Notes: generated from the sequence alone by a model not told the origin. DNA of 64,000 nt from an uncultured Prevotellaceae bacterium (GCA_902764705.1 CACWWZ010000001.1:198333-262332), one strand, 5' to 3'. Numbered from the stretch's first letter, positions 8,358 through 17,568 are shown. A program made the numbers and translations.

Positions 8358-9878
8358 TCATACTCTCGATGCACGCTTTTTCTCTAACTTAAGTCGTTTC
8401 TTCTCTTCTTGTATAGCAATTATCTTGTTCTCATATTTTATCCATTCAGGTTCAATATATGGTAATATATAAACAACACTGATACCTCCATAGAAAACTA
8501 AACAATTAGGAAATTGCATCAATACTTGATTTCCATAGCCTCCTAATTGTTGTGAAATAAATGCACAACAGAATCCAGCCCCAATACCTCTTAAAGAAGA
8601 GTTTTTTAAGGTAAAAAATACAATTCTACATGCTCCCATAAGAATTATGGCAGTTGTTATTAAGAAGATGGTAATTCCTATAACACCAGTATGAATCCAA
8701 ATAAAAACATATTCAGAGTCAGGTGCAATAGTTGACATTAGGCTATATTTGTTGTTTGCAGGTACTTGTTCCATACCCATACCAACCCCAATACCCCAAG
8801 GTGCTTCTTTAAGATATTTTTTCATCACTTCTTGATTCATGGCACGAACATTTGCGGAGGCATCTTTTTTATCAAAAGTACTTCGCATGCGGCGAATTTG
8901 CTGATTACCATTGCCAATATTGGTAAATACTAAGATGAAAGCAAAAAAGGCAAAAAGGATAGTAAACGGGACAGCAATCTTGAATGATTTTGATAAAAAA
9001 ATATAAGCCATAAACCCCGCCAATAAACAAGCTGTTGCCGTTCGGGTACCAGAAGGAAACATTCCCCATATACACAATCCGCCTACAATTAAAAAGAAAT
9101 ACTTGAGTTTTTTTATCTTGGCAGTAATCCCAAAGATAGCAAAGGCAACTCCTGTGGAAGCAATACCAATACCGTAATTAGCAGCATCACTATAGATAGA
9201 CCAATATCTAATAAGAGTCCCTGCTTGTAATAAATGAGTCTTGCTGCCTGCTCCATAATATAACCATGCATGTTCGTCAGGAGTAAGACCAATATATTTC
9301 TGCTTGAATACCCAATACACAGCAAAAAGAGCCAACGCACCCCAAATGTAGAGATATTTTATAAGAATCTGAGGGGTAGTGATATATAAGCAATATACTA
9401 GAAAAATATATAATAATTGAAAGGCAAGCATGCGAGTACCGGCATACCATGCTCCAATATTAATACCTAAGTTGCATGTGTCATTTAATACTTCAAGTGT
9501 ACAAAACCCACACCATATGGATAATGCAAAAAGCATAAGATTTCCAGTTCTCTCAAAATGACTATCTTTCACATCAATGAGAGCGATAATCAATAATGAG
9601 ATTTGAAGGAGTTCATTGGGGAGAGACAATGGTAATGGCGGATGAGGAACTTCTGCAAATTGAATAAAGTAGTTGTAAATAAACAATATCCAAAATAGAA
9701 ACATCCGATATTTAAATGATGCAATGACGAATAATATGATAGCAGGAATGAGACAAATGACGACAAATGCAGAAAACCCAGCCGAGATGAATTCGTATAT
9801 TGCTACGAAAAACAGGAGGAGGAGTATTGATACTCTTCCTCCGTAATCTTTAGCGTATGTTCTTAACGCATTATTCAT
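8358..9878 (-). CDS. O-antigen polymerase/ligase-like membrane protein (Wzy-like)
   Basis: A 506-aa protein with about 12 transmembrane helices and a large periplasmic loop, ending in a basic cytoplasmic tail (KKRLKLEKKRASRV). The segment GMFPSGTRTATACLLAGF followed by a loop with RMRSTFDKKDASANVRAMN resembles Wzy_C/O-antigen-ligase family proteins. Its stop is 2 bp from the Wzz-like start-side gene, so the two are translationally linked, as polymerase and chain-length regulator would be. Wzy and WaaL cannot be told apart from sequence alone; context favours polymerase. Confidence 0.8.
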   Translation of the reverse strand: MNNALRTYAKDYGGRVSILLLLFFVAIYEFISAGFSAFVVICLIPAIILFVIASFKYRMFLFWILFIYNYFIQFAEVPHPPLPLSLPNELLQISLLIIALIDVKDSHFERTGNLMLFALSIWCGFCTLEVLNDTCNLGINIGAWYAGTRMLAFQLLYIFLVYCLYITTPQILIKYLYIWGALALFAVYWVFKQKYIGLTPDEHAWLYYGAGSKTHLLQAGTLIRYWSIYSDAANYGIGIASTGVAFAIFGITAKIKKLKYFFLIVGGLCIWGMFPSGTRTATACLLAGFMAYIFLSKSFKIAVPFTILFAFFAFILVFTNIGNGNQQIRRMRSTFDKKDASANVRAMNQEVMKKYLKEAPWGIGVGMGMEQVPANNKYSLMSTIAPDSEYVFIWIHTGVIGITIFLITTAIILMGACRIVFFTLKNSSLRGIGAGFCCAFISQQLGGYGNQVLMQFPNCLVFYGGISVVYILPYIEPEWIKYENKIIAIQEEKKRLKLEKKRASRV

Positions 9879-9880
9879 AT

Positions 9881-12064
9881 TTATTTAGCATGTTCGTTTT
9901 CTGTAGCAGTCAAGCCAAGTTGTGATAGGCGATATACTAAGTTATTAAACTTCGTATAAGGAGGCAACTGGCCAACAAACTCTTCTACTGCATAGCGGCT
10001 GGCCTCGGTCAGATACATGAAGAGCGAACCCTTATGACTCTCATCCAACATCGCCTGAACCTCCTTGAGGGCCTTTTGGTCAACATCCTTCCAAGTGCGG
10101 TTGGCACGGGTAACCATCAAGTTCACAGTACCCATATTCAGTAAATTCGGTGAGATGGAATTCTCATTCAGATTTGGATATTCCACAATGGCAATTTCGT
10201 CGGGTAGAATGTCTGGGCACAAATCTTTAATACCTTTGGCCAAAATGAAACGGCTATCTTCTGCCAAGAAGTCCTCATCATAGGTCAAACGGCGGACTTG
10301 TAAGCCAATGGAAATCCAATAATTCTCCAGTTCCTGAGCCAGATAACTCTTGCCATTGCCGGAATCGGTAGATATCAGATTGAGCACATTCTGTTGTCCT
10401 TCCTGGAAATGGGGGAGAAGGGCCTTGCTAAGCTGCTTCATGGCCATGTCACCAATGGTCTTATTAAAACGGCGATAGCGAAGATTGCTTTCCTTGGGAT
10501 AACAGCCCATGACAGGAACCTTGGTGATACGCTCGGAACGCATACGGTCGCGGAGGGTACGGTCCAACAATTCGATGATAAAGAACCATAAGGCTGTCAG
10601 CATAAAGGTCAGCAGGAAGGCACCTAATAGAATCATCATACGGTTGGTGGGCTGGGCATTGAGGGGGAACATGGGAGGATTCAGCACACGCAGAGCAGCC
10701 GTAGACATCTGCAAATTGCGCTGGCGTAAACGAGCAGAATTGAGTGCCTTTAACATCTCCATATAATTACCCTCAATAAAGCCAATATGACGGGCCTTGC
10801 GATCCAGAGTGGCACCAATGGGGGCAAAAAAGAGATATTGGCGGTCCAAATTCTGTTTCATGATATCAGTAGCCGTCATCTCAGCCTTGGTCTTTTCTAA
10901 CAACAACAATTGCTCCAACCATCGACTGAGCATATCATTGGCCTTCACACCCGTTTCTGTACTATAGGTGGAAGCTTCAATGTCCTTGGTCAATTCGGTA
11001 ACACGGCCTGTGGCTGTCTGTAAGTCACGCTGTGCCTTAGCTAATTCTTCTTGAGACTCCGTGTCGCGACCATTTCCTTCACTGCTCATCAAACGTAGAT
11101 TCGAAATACGTGACTGAATACGAGAAATATCTTTAATGTGATTAGTAAATTCTTGATTGGCTCGAATCACCTGTGCACGATTTCCGAGTTGACGCTCCAA
11201 ATAATCCATCAATGCCTTAGCAGTAGTATAATGCATCAACTGGTCATTCCTAAAATTTTGTTGCTGAGCTTCAAGGTTGGCTACCATCTTAGTTTGTTCA
11301 CCATAGTTGATGATTTTCTTGGAAATGTTATATCGAATCAAATCGTCTTCTGCATTAGAAAGGACACGATAAAGACGAGCCACTTCTTTTTCGAAGAATT
11401 TAATCACATTGCTGGTTTCGCCAAAACGAATCTGCTGGTATTGACGAGCAAATACCTCGTTAAGGATATCCAGTGTGTTATAAGCAATACCGGCATCGTT
11501 AGCCGAGTAACCAATGTCAATAATGTCACTATTTTTTAATTGTAATACCTTCAATCTAGATGTAATACTATTGATACCGAAATAGGGGTGATAATTTAAA
11601 ATACCAAAGAGGTAGTTATCCTGCCTTGGCTTCTCGTATGCTTTTAAGTTAGCATAGGTCTGAGATTCATTGTTGTGATTAATGAGGGCTTTGACCTCTG
11701 CAGGTACTTGTGCACTAAGCTGACGAAAATGTTCAGCAGAGATATAGTTGTTGTCCTTATTTGGATTACCATACATCATACAACGGCCAAATAAGCGCAA
11801 TGCCACCTCATGAATGGTGTTGTCTGTGGTGATAATCAGCATAAGGTTGGTAATGTTTGTCTGGGTATTACCGCCAGCAATACCAGTTCCACCTTCTAGG
11901 TTGTATCCGGTAATCATACCCGTGTAGATGGTGGTATTGGTGTCGTAAATACGTTCCATGTGACGAGTTGAAAACCATGCCACAATCAAGGCAATCATGG
12001 GTAGAATTACCAAATACCAACGAATCTTATATAAAAAGCGGACGATGTATCTAAATAAATCCAT
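9881..12064 (-). CDS. Wzz-like chain-length determinant with kinase-like C-terminal domain
   Basis: A 727-aa protein. TM1 is at about residues 15-33, then a long periplasmic region with coiled-coil character, TM2 at about 478-500, then a cytoplasmic domain. That domain has a P-loop-like TDSGNGKSYLA near residue 563, as in bacterial tyrosine kinases fused to Wzz. It lacks an obvious Walker A' aspartate strand (the equivalent region reads RRLTYDEDF), and its C-terminus (RLSQLGLTATENEHAK) has no tyrosine cluster. It probably sets chain length without autokinase activity (inference). It lies between the polymerase and TolC-like genes. Confidence 0.85.
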   Translation of the reverse strand: MDLFRYIVRFLYKIRWYLVILPMIALIVAWFSTRHMERIYDTNTTIYTGMITGYNLEGGTGIAGGNTQTNITNLMLIITTDNTIHEVALRLFGRCMMYGNPNKDNNYISAEHFRQLSAQVPAEVKALINHNNESQTYANLKAYEKPRQDNYLFGILNYHPYFGINSITSRLKVLQLKNSDIIDIGYSANDAGIAYNTLDILNEVFARQYQQIRFGETSNVIKFFEKEVARLYRVLSNAEDDLIRYNISKKIINYGEQTKMVANLEAQQQNFRNDQLMHYTTAKALMDYLERQLGNRAQVIRANQEFTNHIKDISRIQSRISNLRLMSSEGNGRDTESQEELAKAQRDLQTATGRVTELTKDIEASTYSTETGVKANDMLSRWLEQLLLLEKTKAEMTATDIMKQNLDRQYLFFAPIGATLDRKARHIGFIEGNYMEMLKALNSARLRQRNLQMSTAALRVLNPPMFPLNAQPTNRMMILLGAFLLTFMLTALWFFIIELLDRTLRDRMRSERITKVPVMGCYPKESNLRYRRFNKTIGDMAMKQLSKALLPHFQEGQQNVLNLISTDSGNGKSYLAQELENYWISIGLQVRRLTYDEDFLAEDSRFILAKGIKDLCPDILPDEIAIVEYPNLNENSISPNLLNMGTVNLMVTRANRTWKDVDQKALKEVQAMLDESHKGSLFMYLTEASRYAVEEFVGQLPPYTKFNNLVYRLSQLGLTATENEHAK

Positions 12065-12085
12065 AACGTTCTATCTTTTGATTTT

Positions 12086-13078
12086 TTACTTATTCTTTTT
12101 CTCTGCTTTTTTTGCTAACTTTGCAGCCTTTTCCTGGGCTTTTTGCTCAGCTTTCTCCATTTCAGCGTATCTTTTATCTTCTGCAGCAGCGGTCTTGCGA
12201 ATCTGCTTGTCGATAGCTTTGTTTTCCTTGCGGATTTGCTTTTCTGTCTTTGGATCGCCACTATCTAAAGTGATTTCTGTTGTGGTGTTGGTTAATATAG
12301 GGGTATGAGAAAGTATTTCTAGGGTAATGATGTCTGTTGTGATTTCTGTTTGCATGTTTTGATACGATTGAACGTTACCTAATTCATGCATTTTAACCCA
12401 AGCATAATCTTCAATGCTCATATTACCTTGGTGAAAATCTTCCAGATTCAAAGCACCCGCACCTTGATAAGCTGCAGCAGCTTCGCCAGCAGTTTTTAGG
12501 GTAACAAGACCATTTGTGATTTTTATAAAAAGTGTCGCTATTTGTTTTTTTAGTTCTTCGTATGCTAAATCTTTATTGTGCATAGCTATATCCGCTTCTA
12601 ATCTCTTGCGCTTCACTGCAGCCGTCAGATCCAAGATGTCTTCCAGAGGAACTGATACATTGACACCTACATTCCAATAGCTTTGTTCGCTTCCTTGATA
12701 TTGTTGTAGCACTAAGTTATAAGAACTCGAGTTTTGCCCCCACATGTCGGTCTTACCATAGCTATAGCTGGCATGACCATATACATAAGAAAAAATATGG
12801 CGTTTCTGCTTAGCGACTTCGGCCTTAGCCAATTCCTGAGCCTTTTCTAAAGTAAGGATCTTGGGGCTTTGTTTGGCATTCTCGAAAAGCACTGCCAAAG
12901 GGGGCAGGTGGAAATTCGAGAAATTGATGGTGCTTTCCTCACTGGCATCAAAGAAACCAGCGCTGATACCACTGTTGTTATATTGGGCTGCAGCCGTTAA
13001 AGGTATAAAGGCAAAAAGGTAAAAAGGTAAAAACCTCTTTACGCACCTGATTACCATGTGATTGAAATTGATTTTCAT
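12086..13078 (-). CDS. TolC-family-like outer membrane protein, single-repeat size
   Basis: A 330-aa exported protein with a signal peptide ending in PLTAAAQ. The middle resembles one half of TolC: amphipathic helices (LEKAQELAKAEVAKQKRH), a strand-rich segment (YVYGHASYSYGKTDMWG, then YWNVGVNVSVPL) and a second helix pair (KRKRLEADIAMHNKDLAYEE). Canonical TolC has two such repeats and about 430 residues; only one is evident here. The C-terminus is a Lys/Ala/Glu-rich coiled coil. No Wza/SLBB exporter gene is in the operon, so this protein may serve as the outer-membrane exit (inference). An array of octamers (12999-13030) encodes the signal-peptide core. Start chosen at 13078 for the complete signal peptide. 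Confidence 0.7.
   Translation of the reverse strand: MKINFNHMVIRCVKRFLPFYLFAFIPLTAAAQYNNSGISAGFFDASEESTINFSNFHLPPLAVLFENAKQSPKILTLEKAQELAKAEVAKQKRHIFSYVYGHASYSYGKTDMWGQNSSSYNLVLQQYQGSEQSYWNVGVNVSVPLEDILDLTAAVKRKRLEADIAMHNKDLAYEELKKQIATLFIKITNGLVTLKTAGEAAAAYQGAGALNLEDFHQGNMSIEDYAWVKMHELGNVQSYQNMQTEITTDIITLEILSHTPILTNTTTEITLDSGDPKTEKQIRKENKAIDKQIRKTAAAEDKRYAEMEKAEQKAQEKAAKLAKKAEKKNK
12999..13030. repeat. Octamer array in signal-peptide codons
   Basis: Four 8-nt units on the plus strand: AAAGGTAT, AAAGGCAA, AAAGGTAA, AAAGGTAA. They encode the hydrophobic core (FLPFYLFAFIPL) of the TolC-like protein's signal peptide. Confidence 0.85.
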
Positions 13079-13102
13079 ATTTTCCTTTTTTTCTATCCTT
13101 TC

Positions 13103-14311
13103 TTAAACGTTTTCTTTCTGAATAAATGCAGTGAGTGTGCGGAAGATGATCTTCATGTCGAGGGCGAAATTGTAGGTCTGGCCATAGGTGATGTCCAGCT
13201 GTTTGCGCTCCTCGGCACTCATGTTGCCACCCTTGCCGCGCTCCTCGACTTGCCAGAGGCCCGTCAGACCTGCAGGAGCCATGAAACGGTCGATGTTGGA
13301 GTCGGCAGTGAGCTTCTCGGCCTCGTAGAGTGGGAGAGGACGATTGCCGACTATCGACATGTCGCCTTTGAGAATATTGAAGAGCTGAGGAAGCTCATCG
13401 ATGCTGTATTTGCGGATGAACTGGCCCACCTTCGTGATGCGCGGGTCGTTCTCAATCTTGACAAAAGCATTGTTGATGTCTTCCTCTTTCTTCTTGGTAT
13501 AGTCGCTTTCGGCCATCACGAAGTCGTCGCCGACAAGCATAATCTCGTCGTCGTCGATCATCATGATGGACTCCATGCCCATATCCATCATGTCTTTCTC
13601 TGCCTCTTCACCCAACGGTGCCGTCACCGTAGTCTTGTGATCCTCCGGTTCTTCCTCGTGTTCGGCATACTGATTATGCTCCTTGCTCAACTCCTTCAGA
13701 CGATCCTCGGCATCGATGTACATGCTGCGGAACTTCAGGAAGTCGAAGATGGTGTAGTTGGTTCCCACACGCTTTGACTTGAAGAGCACGGGGCCAGGAC
13801 TTTCCAAACGGATGGCAATGGCCGTAATGATGAAGACGGGTGAAAGCAGAATAATGGCCAGACCGGAGAAGACAATGTCGAACAGACGTTTCCAAAGGGG
13901 AATCTTGAACTTCAAAATACGATATTTTGGCGCCTGGTCGTCGAAAAGGATGTTCTCGCGCTCGGAGATGAACATAATCTTCTTGTTCAATTCCGTGACA
14001 GATGCCTCGGCCACAATGGTGTCGTTAATGCCACACTGCATATAAACCTTGCGCTCCTCTTCCGACATATTGTTGGTAATGAGGATGATGTAGACATTAT
14101 GGCACTTCTTGCGAAGATAGGTGATGGCTGTGATGTCCTCGCTACGCACGGAACGCTCGTAAAAAACAATGAAATGCTCATTCGAGACGTGCGGAGTACA
14201 TATCAGAGCAGCATCCTTGTAGGTCGTGGTCATTCGGACTAACTGACCGGGGATGTACCGCAGACGTTCTTGTGTCTTAGGATTGTTGCCTAAGTATACA
14301 ACACCTATCAT
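13103..14311 (-). CDS. Undecaprenyl-phosphate sugar phosphotransferase with receiver-like N-terminus
   Basis: A 402-aa initiating sugar transferase. Residues 1-115 look like a degenerate receiver-type alpha/beta domain (YIILITNN, CGINDTIV). The catalytic bacterial sugar transferase domain follows: membrane helix 143-165, SPGPVLFKSKRVG, FLKFRSM, then SIDELPQLFNILKGDMSIVGNRPLP and AGLTGLWQV. Between FLKFRSM and the DELPQ segment lies an unusual acidic Met/Asp-rich insert at about residues 205-281. It attaches the first sugar phosphate to the lipid carrier. It follows the lone receiver gene by 24 bp. Confidence 0.88.
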   Translation of the reverse strand: MIGVVYLGNNPKTQERLRYIPGQLVRMTTTYKDAALICTPHVSNEHFIVFYERSVRSEDITAITYLRKKCHNVYIILITNNMSEEERKVYMQCGINDTIVAEASVTELNKKIMFISERENILFDDQAPKYRILKFKIPLWKRLFDIVFSGLAIILLSPVFIITAIAIRLESPGPVLFKSKRVGTNYTIFDFLKFRSMYIDAEDRLKELSKEHNQYAEHEEEPEDHKTTVTAPLGEEAEKDMMDMGMESIMMIDDDEIMLVGDDFVMAESDYTKKKEEDINNAFVKIENDPRITKVGQFIRKYSIDELPQLFNILKGDMSIVGNRPLPLYEAEKLTADSNIDRFMAPAGLTGLWQVEERGKGGNMSAEERKQLDITYGQTYNFALDMKIIFRTLTAFIQKENV

Positions 14312-14335
14312 ATAATATAATAATGTATACTATTA

Positions 14336-14704
14336 TTAATTAGGAAGGATTTTCTTGACGCGAATCTTCAGCTCCATCGGGTTGAAGGGCTTGACGATGT
14401 AGTCCTCGGCACCGATTTCCAACAAACGGATGCGCTCGCTGGTGGAGTCTTCGCTGGACAGCATAATCACAGGAATGTGGCGGAACAGCTCATTCTGCTT
14501 GATCCACTCCAAGAAATCGTCACCGCGCATGCCTGGCATACGGATGTCGGAGATGATGAGGTCCGGTGTGTTTCCAGCCTGAAGCCACTTGACTCCCTGC
14601 AGTCCGTCGGGAAGCCATTGAACGTCATATTCACTCATCAAATAAATGGAGAGCACCTTGGCGATGGTCTCTTTGTCATCAAGTATTAGTATCTTCTTTT
14701 TCAT
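14336..14704 (-). CDS. Stand-alone response regulator receiver domain
   Basis: A 122-aa CheY-like protein with no output domain. Conserved positions are present: acidic pair D9/D10 (LILDDKE), phosphoacceptor D53 (ISDIRMPG), hydroxyl S83/S84 (IMLSSED) and K105 (IVKPFNP). It is the first gene of the polysaccharide operon, directly ahead of the sugar transferase with its own receiver-like domain. This suggests phosphorelay control of polysaccharide initiation by protein-protein contact (inference). No histidine kinase is adjacent. Confidence 0.9.
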   Translation of the reverse strand: MKKKILILDDKETIAKVLSIYLMSEYDVQWLPDGLQGVKWLQAGNTPDLIISDIRMPGMRGDDFLEWIKQNELFRHIPVIMLSSEDSTSERIRLLEIGAEDYIVKPFNPMELKIRVKKILPN

Positions 14705-14750
14705 ATATGAAATAAATCTTTAGTCAGTCGTGTTGTCACACTTTTCGTTG

Positions 14751-14758
14751 CAAAGGTA
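14751..14758 (-). promoter_or_regulatory. -7 element of the polysaccharide operon promoter
   Basis: The minus strand reads TACCTTTG, a perfect TAnnTTTG element, about 47 bp ahead of the receiver-domain ATG. No TTTGG is seen at the ideal 19-nt spacing. Confidence 0.6.
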
Positions 14759-14891
14759 AAAAAATATTTTTAATTGTAGTCAATAAATGATAAAAAAATG
14801 ATGAAAAAGTGCAAAAAACTTGGTTTTTAAAAGTATTTTAGGGAATTTTGTAGAGTAAAACGTATTATTATTAGTTATAACTATTCAAATT

Positions 14892-16379
14892 ATGGCAAAC
14901 AGATATCTATTAGGATTCGATGTCGGTAGCTCTTCAGTGAAGGCATCATTGGTTAATGCCGACAGTGGCAAGTGTGTGGCAACAGCGTTCTTCCCCGAGA
15001 AGGAGGCCCCAATTATGGCCGTGAAGGCTGGATGGGCTGAGCAGGACCCGCAAATGTGGTGGGACAATGCAAAGCTGAGCCTTCAGAAGATTATGAAGGA
15101 GGCTGGAGCAACCGGTGAGGAAATCAAGGCTATAGGCATCTCGTATCAGATGCACGGCCTGGTGTGTGTGGATAAAAACCTGAAGGCGCTGCGTCCGTCG
15201 ATTATTTGGTGCGACTCACGTGCCGTGCCTTATGGTGAGAAGGCCTTCAAGGACCTGAGCGGTGAGCAGTGTCTGAGTCATCTGCTGAATTCACCAGGTA
15301 ACTTCACGGCTGCCAAGCTGGCGTGGGTAAAGGAAAACGAACCGGAGCTTTACAGCCAGATTTACAAGATTATGTTGCCTGGTGATTATATCGCCATGCG
15401 CCTGAGTGGAGTGGCAAACACCACTGTCAGTGGTTTGTCGGAGGGTATGTTCTGGGACTTCAAGAACAACCAGGTGGCTGATTTTCTGATGAACTACTAT
15501 GGATTCGACAGCTCGCTGATTGCTGATATCGTGCCGACCTTCGCTGAACAGAGCGTGGTGAGTGCCGAGGCAGCAGCAGAACTGGGACTGAAGGCTGGAA
15601 CACCGATTACCTATCGTGGCGGTGACCAGCCGAACAACGCCTTGTCGCTGAACGTGCTGAATCCCGGTGAGATTGCCGCAACGGCAGGTACATCGGGTGT
15701 GGTATATGGCGTGCTGGGGGATGTGAACTACGATCCGAAGAGTCGTGTGAACACCTTTGCACATGTGAACCATACTGCCAAACAGACACGTCTGGGCGTA
15801 TTGCTGTGTATCAATGGTACGGGTATTCTGAATGCCTGGACGCACCGTAACATCACGCCGGAGATTGGTTATGCAGAGATGAATGACCTGGCTGCTACTG
15901 CTCCTATCGGCAGTGAGGGCGTGACGGTGATTCCGTTCGGTAACGGTGCTGAGCGCGTACTGGAGAACAGGGAAATCGGATGCTCCATCAATGGCCTGAA
16001 CTTCAACAAGCATTCGAAGGCTCATCTGGTTCGTGCAGCACAGGAGGGTATCGTCTTCTCGTTCTGCTACGGTATGGAAATCATGCAGCAGATGGGTATG
16101 GATATCAAGAAAATCCATGCTGGTAAGGCCAATATGTTCCTGAGTCCGCTGTTCCGTAATACATTGGCTGGTGTGAGCGGTGCTACTATCGAACTGTATG
16201 ACACCGACGGCTCGGTAGGTGCTGCCAAGGGTGCCGGTATCGGTGCGGGCATCTACAAGAATGCAGACGAGGCCTTCGCATCGCTCGAGAAGTTGGAGGT
16301 CATCGAACCGAATGCTTCCGACCGTGCAGCCTATGCAGAGGCATATGCTCGTTGGAAGGAGGTACTGCTTAAGAAGTAG
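14892..16379 (+). CDS. xylB: Xylulokinase
   Basis: A 495-aa FGGY-family carbohydrate kinase. The N-terminal phosphate loop (LLGFDVGSSSVKASLV), SYQMHGLV, IIWCDSRA and the C-terminal ATPase segment (AAQEGIVFSFCYGMEIM, then SPLFRNTLAGVSGATIEL) fit xylulokinase, which phosphorylates D-xylulose for the pentose phosphate pathway. It stands alone and is divergent from the polysaccharide operon. The stop codon lies in an octamer array, followed by a strong bidirectional terminator. Specificity among FGGY sugars is inferred from overall similarity to Bacteroidetes XylB. Confidence 0.88.
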   Translation: MANRYLLGFDVGSSSVKASLVNADSGKCVATAFFPEKEAPIMAVKAGWAEQDPQMWWDNAKLSLQKIMKEAGATGEEIKAIGISYQMHGLVCVDKNLKALRPSIIWCDSRAVPYGEKAFKDLSGEQCLSHLLNSPGNFTAAKLAWVKENEPELYSQIYKIMLPGDYIAMRLSGVANTTVSGLSEGMFWDFKNNQVADFLMNYYGFDSSLIADIVPTFAEQSVVSAEAAAELGLKAGTPITYRGGDQPNNALSLNVLNPGEIAATAGTSGVVYGVLGDVNYDPKSRVNTFAHVNHTAKQTRLGVLLCINGTGILNAWTHRNITPEIGYAEMNDLAATAPIGSEGVTVIPFGNGAERVLENREIGCSINGLNFNKHSKAHLVRAAQEGIVFSFCYGMEIMQQMGMDIKKIHAGKANMFLSPLFRNTLAGVSGATIELYDTDGSVGAAKGAGIGAGIYKNADEAFASLEKLEVIEPNASDRAAYAEAYARWKEVLLKK

Positions 16380-16406
16380 TTAAGTAGTTATGGAGTTAAG
16401 GAGGTA
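16375..16406. repeat. Octamer array over the xylB stop codon
   Basis: Four 8-nt units: AGTAGTTA twice, TGGAGTTA, AGGAGGTA. The TAG stop of xylB falls in the first unit. Confidence 0.8.
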
Positions 16407-16432
16407 AAAGAGGATTGACTTCATAAAGAAAG

Positions 16433-16459
16433 TCGGGGCGGATTCGAAATCCGCCCCGA
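16433..16459. terminator. Bidirectional terminator between xylB and buk
   Basis: A perfect 12-bp GC-rich stem (TCGGGGCGGATT paired with AATCCGCCCCGA) around a CGA loop, followed by TTTATTG. It serves the convergent xylB and buk genes. Confidence 0.92.
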
Positions 16460-16467
16460 TTTATTGT

Positions 16468-17568
16468 TTAGTCATAAATTTTGGCTTCCCGACGCCCAGT
16501 CAGTACGGCCAGGGCATTGAGTGCCAGCGCTTCCATCTCGTCTTCACCAGGGAAGGTGTAGACGGGGGCCAGGAAGCCGATGCGACGGCGCAACTCACTG
16601 ATGATGTACTCTGAATGGGCCATACCGCCTGTGAAGAGAATGGCATCGATGTTGCCGCAGAGCACGGCAGCCTCGGCAGCGACATTTTTAGCCACATGAT
16701 AAATCATGGCATCAATAATGAGTTTGGCATGCTCGTCGCCATTCTTGATGCGTTTCTGAATCTCGCGCAAGTCGTTGGTGCCGAGGTGGGCATTCAGTCC
16801 GGCCTTGCCAGCTATGCGCTTCAGCAGTTGCTTCTCGTTGTATTTGCCGCTAAAACAGAGACGAATCAGGTCGGCAGCAGGCAGAGAACCGGCACGTTCC
16901 GGTGAGAACGGACCTTCGCCGTCGAGTGCATTGTTGGCATCGATGGCCTTGCCGTGTTCGTGGGCTGCCACACTGATGCCACCGCCCAGGTGACAGATAA
17001 TCAGGTTCAGATCTTCATACTCCTTGCCAATGCCCCGAGCAAAGCGACGGGCGATGGCGCGCTGGTTCAGGGCGTGCCAGATGCAGATACGGGGCATGAG
17101 GGGCGAACCGCTGATACGAGCCAGGGGAGACAGCTCGTCGACGACTCCCGGGTCGGCAATGAACGAGCGGCATCTTGGGCTTTCGCTATTAGCATTTGGC
17201 AATTGGCGATTGATTTCCTCTGCTATTTCGTGAGCTATCAGACATCCGAGGTTACAGGCGTGGTTATGCATCACACAGCCGTGCAGGGTGTCGTCGAGCA
17301 TGCGTTGGTTAATTTCATAAACACCGCCGCTGATGGGCTTTACCAGACCACCGCGCCCGATGACAGCATCGAAGTCCAACGGAATGTCGGCAGCACGAAG
17401 CTCATCGATGACTAACTGTCGGCGCAGGTCCTGCTGTTCGATGACATCACTGAAACCTGCCAGCTCTTCCGGAGTATGGGTGATGTTACGAAGCAAGATG
17501 GGAGTCTCGTCTTCGTAGACGGCCATCTTGGTAGAGGTGGAGCCGGGATTGATGACAAGAATTTTCAT
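16468..17568 (-). CDS. buk: Butyrate kinase
   Basis: A 366-aa acetokinase-family protein (ASKHA fold). Seen are ILVINPGSTSTKMAVYEDE at the N-terminus, IGRGGLVKPISGGVY, HLGGGISVAAH and ILFTGGMAHSE. It converts butyryl phosphate (or a branched acyl phosphate) plus ADP to the acid plus ATP. The start is placed at 17568, where ATG overlaps the ptb stop (ATGA); a longer frame upstream would run inside ptb. A four-heptamer array (17187-17214) inserts residues NRQLPNANSES before the conserved FIADPGVVDEL. Confidence 0.92.
   Translation of the reverse strand: MKILVINPGSTSTKMAVYEDETPILLRNITHTPEELAGFSDVIEQQDLRRQLVIDELRAADIPLDFDAVIGRGGLVKPISGGVYEINQRMLDDTLHGCVMHNHACNLGCLIAHEIAEEINRQLPNANSESPRCRSFIADPGVVDELSPLARISGSPLMPRICIWHALNQRAIARRFARGIGKEYEDLNLIICHLGGGISVAAHEHGKAIDANNALDGEGPFSPERAGSLPAADLIRLCFSGKYNEKQLLKRIAGKAGLNAHLGTNDLREIQKRIKNGDEHAKLIIDAMIYHVAKNVAAEAAVLCGNIDAILFTGGMAHSEYIISELRRRIGFLAPVYTFPGEDEMEALALNALAVLTGRREAKIYD
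17187..17214. repeat. Heptamer array inside buk
   Basis: Four 7-nt units on the plus strand with consensus NATTNGC: TATTAGC, ATTTGGC, AATTGGC, GATTGAT. They encode a short extra loop ahead of the conserved ADPGVVDEL strand of butyrate kinase. Confidence 0.72.

Noticed and set aside
3935-9878. Genomic island boundaries around the AT-rich polysaccharide genes
   Set aside because: Lower GC is visible, but there is no integrase, insertion sequence, tRNA target or flanking repeat to mark an island.
13058-13777. 239-codon plus-strand open frame opposite the sugar transferase
   Set aside because: It is antisense to a gene with clear domain motifs, has no family resemblance and no ribosome-binding site; opposite-strand openness follows from codon use.
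15291-16118. 275-codon minus-strand open frame opposite xylB
   Set aside because: It is fully inside xylB and His/Cys-rich in the way of antisense shadows.
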